A DNA stretch of 22,808 nucleotides, taken from contig BEXV01001879.1 of the NCBI GenBank assembly GCA_003118195.1, positions 59,678 through 82,485 of the forward strand. The letters are read 5' to 3'. Of this stretch, positions 20,092 through 22,808 are shown piece by piece (within the stretch, counting starts at the first letter, position 1; the number at the start of each line of letters is the position of its first letter). The stretch is from Hemicentrotus pulcherrimus. Its lineage: Eukaryota > Echinodermata > Echinoidea > Camarodonta > Strongylocentrotidae. Both the position numbers and the translations under genes were made by a program. The notes beneath the pieces are model-generated. The model was not told where the DNA came from, did not search any database, and worked only from the letters and a program-made list of their open reading frames with translations.

Positions 20092-21087
20092 ATTTATTTA
20101 ATTTAATTCAAAATAGAAGAAGGAGCAGAGAGTGACTCCTGGGTAATTTGTCCCTTTAAAGAGAAAGTTGAGTTCTGGGAAGAGGTGAACAATAATTTGT
20201 GAGCGTTATCATTCTTATTATGTAAGTGTGGAAGAACATAGATGAGACATGTTCCCTGAAAAGTATGACTCTTCAAATACCTTCATATTCTAAATGTGTC
20301 ATGTAACATAGTAAAACTCGGGGTAGGGTTTTTATGCCACGTGTTTGTGTAGTCCCATAAACATCTTTCTGTGTACAGTGTTTGTAACTTTACAAAGACT
20401 TGTCAAAATTTCTTATCATTTTGGTGATTCCAGAACCTTGCAATACACACAAATTCTTATGCTAGATGATCAACCTTTTCTGGTCAATTCCACATCGTTC
20501 TTTAACTTCTTTCACAATGCAATCGCATGACCAGAACTCAACTTCATCTTTAAACTGTCAAAAGAGCTCTAGAATATGGAAAGCAAGACCCTTTAAAAAC
20601 TATTATTGCTACGGTCCAAGGCAATCATTTGAAACAATAGCCGAATCCATCTCCAAGTTTGAAAACTAGCCAGCAAGCCATGTAGCATATATATCAGTCC
20701 TTCATTGTTTGAATTGGCATCGATTAAATCATTTCTTGAGTATCAGCGATTGCTTTTTTTTAATATACTTCCTTCTTTTGGGAGGTTCACAACATTTTCT
20801 GTTGAATATACTTTTATTATGAAGTTCCTACATAAGGTTGATAGTGACTGCATTGAATAGGACTGAAGGAAGTATATCCTTCTTGTTTTCCTGGGAATGA
20901 TATAGTTTTGGTGAAATTTTATCTTACCAGCAATAATGATAATAACATGTGAGATATGTAAGGCTCTGAATACATGTGAGAGCAAATACTAAATGCGCAC
21001 CTGGTAAAAAAAAAAGAGACCACATAAAAAGATCTGATTCATAATATAAGGAGCAGCAGGAAGATTGAACATACAAAAATGAAACAA

Positions 21088-21260
21088 TTAATTATATGCC
21101 GAAAACAGATACATTTAAAGATTATTCTTAAACGCTTCAATGGATCTGCTATTAAGAATTTCTTGAGTTGAGCATTCCACAGTGAAGGCCCTGTATGAGC
21201 AAAAGTTTCTCCCGCTCCCGCTCCCTCTTCCCCGCACTTAGTATTGAGATTTGAGAGAGT
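21088..21260 (-). pseudogene. Decayed C-terminal end of a non-LTR retrotransposon reverse transcriptase
   Basis: On the minus strand one frame reads GETFAHTGPSLWNAQLKK (GPSLWN at 21191-21174). A second frame, 29 nt further on, reads NSRSIEAFKNNL, then a stop, then MYLFSAYN and a final stop at 21090-21088. Non-LTR elements of the CR1/L2/Jockey kind end with F-(S/A)-Y-x-G-P-x-L-W-N, about ten residues, then S-I-x-x-F-K-x-x-L-K-x-Y-L-F. The two pieces are in the right order and one base short of the expected 30, so a one-base deletion and one nonsense change explain the break. Only this end is recognisable; DNA up to about 21300 may also belong to it. It is not functional. Confidence 0.7.
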
Positions 21261-21850
21261 ACAGTTTGGACGGAATGTCTTGATAAACAGCCCTAATATT
21301 TAAACCGGATCAATCATGCTTTGGTATTTTAGCTTGTTTGTAATTACAACATTTGTATTTGTAAATACATTTGTTTAAAGGATTCGATAAATCTATATAT
21401 ATACCTGTATTTTTTTTTTCAGTGACAGTACCTTTAGTATACATGTATTATTTAGACTTTGCTTTGCTTTTGTTTACACACTGTATACATGTATATACAT
21501 GTAGTCATCCTGTTTAACACTAGCCATTGCAGTTTACACATGGGTTAGATTTGAAGGATTCATTATGTAGTTGATGTTATTGATACAATTTCTGTTGTAT
21601 TGTTTCTATCATACTTTTCCTTCCTTCATGTATTTAAGAAAAAGTAGAGAAAGATTTAAAACAACATTTTGTTTAAAAACACTGAAGACAGTAACAAATA
21701 TTTTGATATTACAAATAACTTGAAGTATTTAATACTTTGACAGGTATTTTGCTTCACCTCCTGTTTATTTTAAAGAGTTTCCTATATGTATATGTCATCT
21801 TTATGCATGCTTTGTTTTGGTTACCCTCCCTCCCCCTTGTGCTTTTGTAG

Positions 21851-22051
21851 CCCTACCAACAGGACCGGGCCAGCACCCTCCCCATGAGGGGTAGGAGAGT
21901 GTCCCCCTCCACCTCAGCGCCCCATAAACCCTCCCCCATCACAGCTTCCAGTACTGCACCCACCAGCTCAAAGCCTCCCCCTTCCGTTGCCCCTAAGCCC
22001 AAGTACCGGCCCAGCGCGGGAGCCTTCCAGCCGTACCGACGCAGCCAGTCT
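21851..22051 (+). CDS. LIMCH1/LMO7: Exon H: proline- and serine-rich segment with SH3-type motifs
   Basis: This is a 201-nt exon (67 codons, phase 0 to 0) after the long pyrimidine tract ending tgcttttgtag and before donor GTTAGT. Reading on past the donor reaches a stop after five more codons. The protein starts PYQQDRASTLPMRGRRVS, then is dominated by Ser, Thr, Pro and Ala, with SSKPPPSVAPKPKYRP (residues 41-56) giving several PxxP cores next to Lys and Arg. It ends FQPYRRSQS, where RRxS is a basophilic kinase pattern. Base composition is much richer in C than the flanks. It continues the scaffold tail. LIMCH1 proteins also have PKPY-type proline segments after the central block, but I would not align them in detail. 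Confidence 0.82.
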
Positions 22052-22166
22052 GTTAGTACATTTTGTTAAATACCGAACTAACTTTGCCTCTCCTCCTGCA
22101 CATGCTTTTCTGTTATGTTTTTTTTTTGCTCTCAGTCTTGTAATCAGGGTTTGCAGTGTCCTCCGT

Positions 22167-22268
22167 TTCTCTCTTCATATACATCTCTCTCTTTCTCTCT
22201 TTATATACATCCCCCTCTCTCTCTCTCTCTCTCTCCTTCTCTTTCTCTCTCTCTACTTTCTCTCTTTT
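22167..22268. repeat. CT-rich microsatellite
   Basis: About 100 bp of CT dinucleotides with interruptions and two TATATACAT insertions. It creates Leu/Ser-rich frames on the + strand that are not genes. Confidence 0.9.
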
Positions 22269-22332
22269 TGTCACTCTTCTTTGTCCCTTTCTCTCACGGA
22301 CTGCGTCTTCACATGAAACACTGTATTATTAA

Positions 22333-22560
22333 CTAGCTTGATTTGAATCAGGTTTGCTGTTCATATGGTGTGAGCTCTCATGCCAAGTCTTTACAAAGCC
22401 AAAATGCATGTTCATGTTTCTGACACCATATAAACAATGAAGTCACCCAACATTTCCCCGCCAATGAGGTCTCTTCGTTGTGATACGGCGGCGGTTTGAT
22501 CAGAAATACTGCATGAAATCTTGCAAAGTGTATGCCAGAACGTGATTCAAGTCAAGCTAG
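22333..22560. mobile_element. Second TTAA-flanked inverted-repeat element
   Basis: 228 bp flanked by TTAA at 22329-22332 and 22561-22564. The ends are CTAGCTTGATTTGAATCAGG and, on the opposite strand, CTAGCTTGACTTGAATCACG, matching at 18 of 20 positions. ATATGGTGT and ACACCATAT form an internal inverted pair. No open frame of note is present. The ends differ from the element at 8126, so it is a separate family with the same target preference. Confidence 0.65.
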
Positions 22561-22783
22561 TTAACACAATGAGGGCGCATTGTGAGTTTGTGATGTGACA
22601 GCGCAGGCTAGCTCTCTATGGTTTCTCCTCTCAGACAATCAGTTCAGCATTAATCATTCATTTGGCTCTGCTGCAAAGAAGCAGTTTTATTAACTATTCC
22701 TTTGATATTTTCAAGAATATTGTCTGCTGCTTCAGGCTTTATATCTCTCTCGCTCTGTCTGTGGCTGTCTGTTTCTCCTTTTC

Positions 22784-22808
22784 ATCTCTCTCTCTCTCTC
22801 TCTCTCTC
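22784..22808. repeat. (TC)n tract at the window end
   Basis: The last 25 bases are pure TC dinucleotides after a looser CT-rich lead from 22742. The array runs off the window edge. Confidence 0.9.

Larger units (their letters stand above)
19844..21850 (+). other. Intron between exons G and H
   Basis: 2.0 kb holding a TTGAA pentamer array near 20002 and a decayed non-LTR reverse-transcriptase end on the minus strand near 21088-21260. The remainder is AT-rich with no recognised exon. Confidence 0.6.
6900..22051 (+). other. LIMCH1/LMO7: Partial gene: LMO7/LIMCH1-like scaffold protein, eight internal exons
   Basis: This is the span of the only gene I can support. Eight + strand segments, each between an AG acceptor and a GT donor, join in one frame to 415 codons with compatible phases at all seven junctions. 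The order is: end of a CH-like domain, Ser/Thr/Pro linker, long acidic and basic linker, conserved block ending FREIVEE, charged helix with acidic tail, and proline-rich segment. In vertebrates LMO7 and LIMCH1 have an N-terminal CH domain, a central region with the (Y/F)REIVEEK-RRE motif and a C-terminal LIM domain. They act at cell junctions and on actomyosin fibres. I infer one pre-duplication orthologue and cannot choose between the two names. The start of the CH domain, any LIM domain and both gene ends lie outside the window. Further exons could be missed, especially in the gap at 10833-11546. Confidence 0.72.
22052..22808 (+). other. Start of the intron after exon H
   Basis: It begins with donor GTTAGT and contains CT-rich low-complexity DNA, a TTAA-flanked inverted-repeat element at 22333-22560 and a second CT tract at the window end. 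No exon is seen before the window stops. Confidence 0.6.

Noticed and set aside
22115..22336. Leu/Ser-rich + strand frames after exon H
   Set aside because: They are translations of the CT microsatellite.
1..22808. CRISPR array, bacterial operon, phage or toxin system
   Set aside because: No direct repeat-spacer pattern, no ribosome-binding-site-led gene chain; the spliced exon structure is eukaryotic.

Overview
The window looks like nuclear DNA from an animal. It is AT-rich, has no long open reading frame, and its coding segments are short, flanked by AG/GT splice signals and separated by introns of up to about 4.7 kb or more. The intronic DNA is full of the palindrome TACATGTA, the word TAGGCCT, and short terminal-inverted-repeat elements. 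From memory that style fits a marine invertebrate deuterostome, such as a sea star or another echinoderm. The species cannot be fixed from this sequence.

One gene is visible, on the + strand and open at both ends. I place eight internal exons: 6900-7009, 7705-7737, 9445-9499, 14206-14703, 14921-14938, 15053-15195, 19657-19843 and 21851-22051. Their splice phases chain without conflict (0-2, 2-2, 2-0, 0-0, 0-0, 0-2, 2-0, 0-0) and give 1245 nt, or 415 codons. The first exon reads like the second half of a calponin-homology (CH) domain. The exon at 15053 plus the start of 19657 carries the FREIVEEK / K-R-R-E block I know from the LMO7/LIMCH1 family of junctional and actomyosin scaffolds. The CH start should lie upstream of the window, and a LIM domain, if present, downstream.

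Layout: 1-6899 is non-coding (upstream intron or 5' region) with a 153-bp tandem duplication, a (GA)n tract and two nuclear-receptor-like direct repeats. The CH-type exons lie at 6.9-9.5 kb. The intron 9500-14205 contains a 714-base assembly gap. The main linker exon, an 18-nt microexon and the conserved family block lie within 14.2-15.2 kb. The intron 15196-19656 holds three hairpin or inverted-repeat elements. The intron 19844-21850 holds a decayed non-LTR reverse-transcriptase tail on the minus strand and a TTGAA pentamer array. The last exon is proline-rich and is followed by CT repeats and a TTAA-flanked inverted-repeat element.

No RNA gene, CRISPR array, promoter, polyadenylation site or complete second gene could be supported. 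The items most worth checking are the in-frame microexons (33 and 18 nt), the almost perfect 75-bp intronic hairpin at 15797-15978, and a set of probably unclassified non-autonomous DNA transposons, two of them with TTAA flanks.
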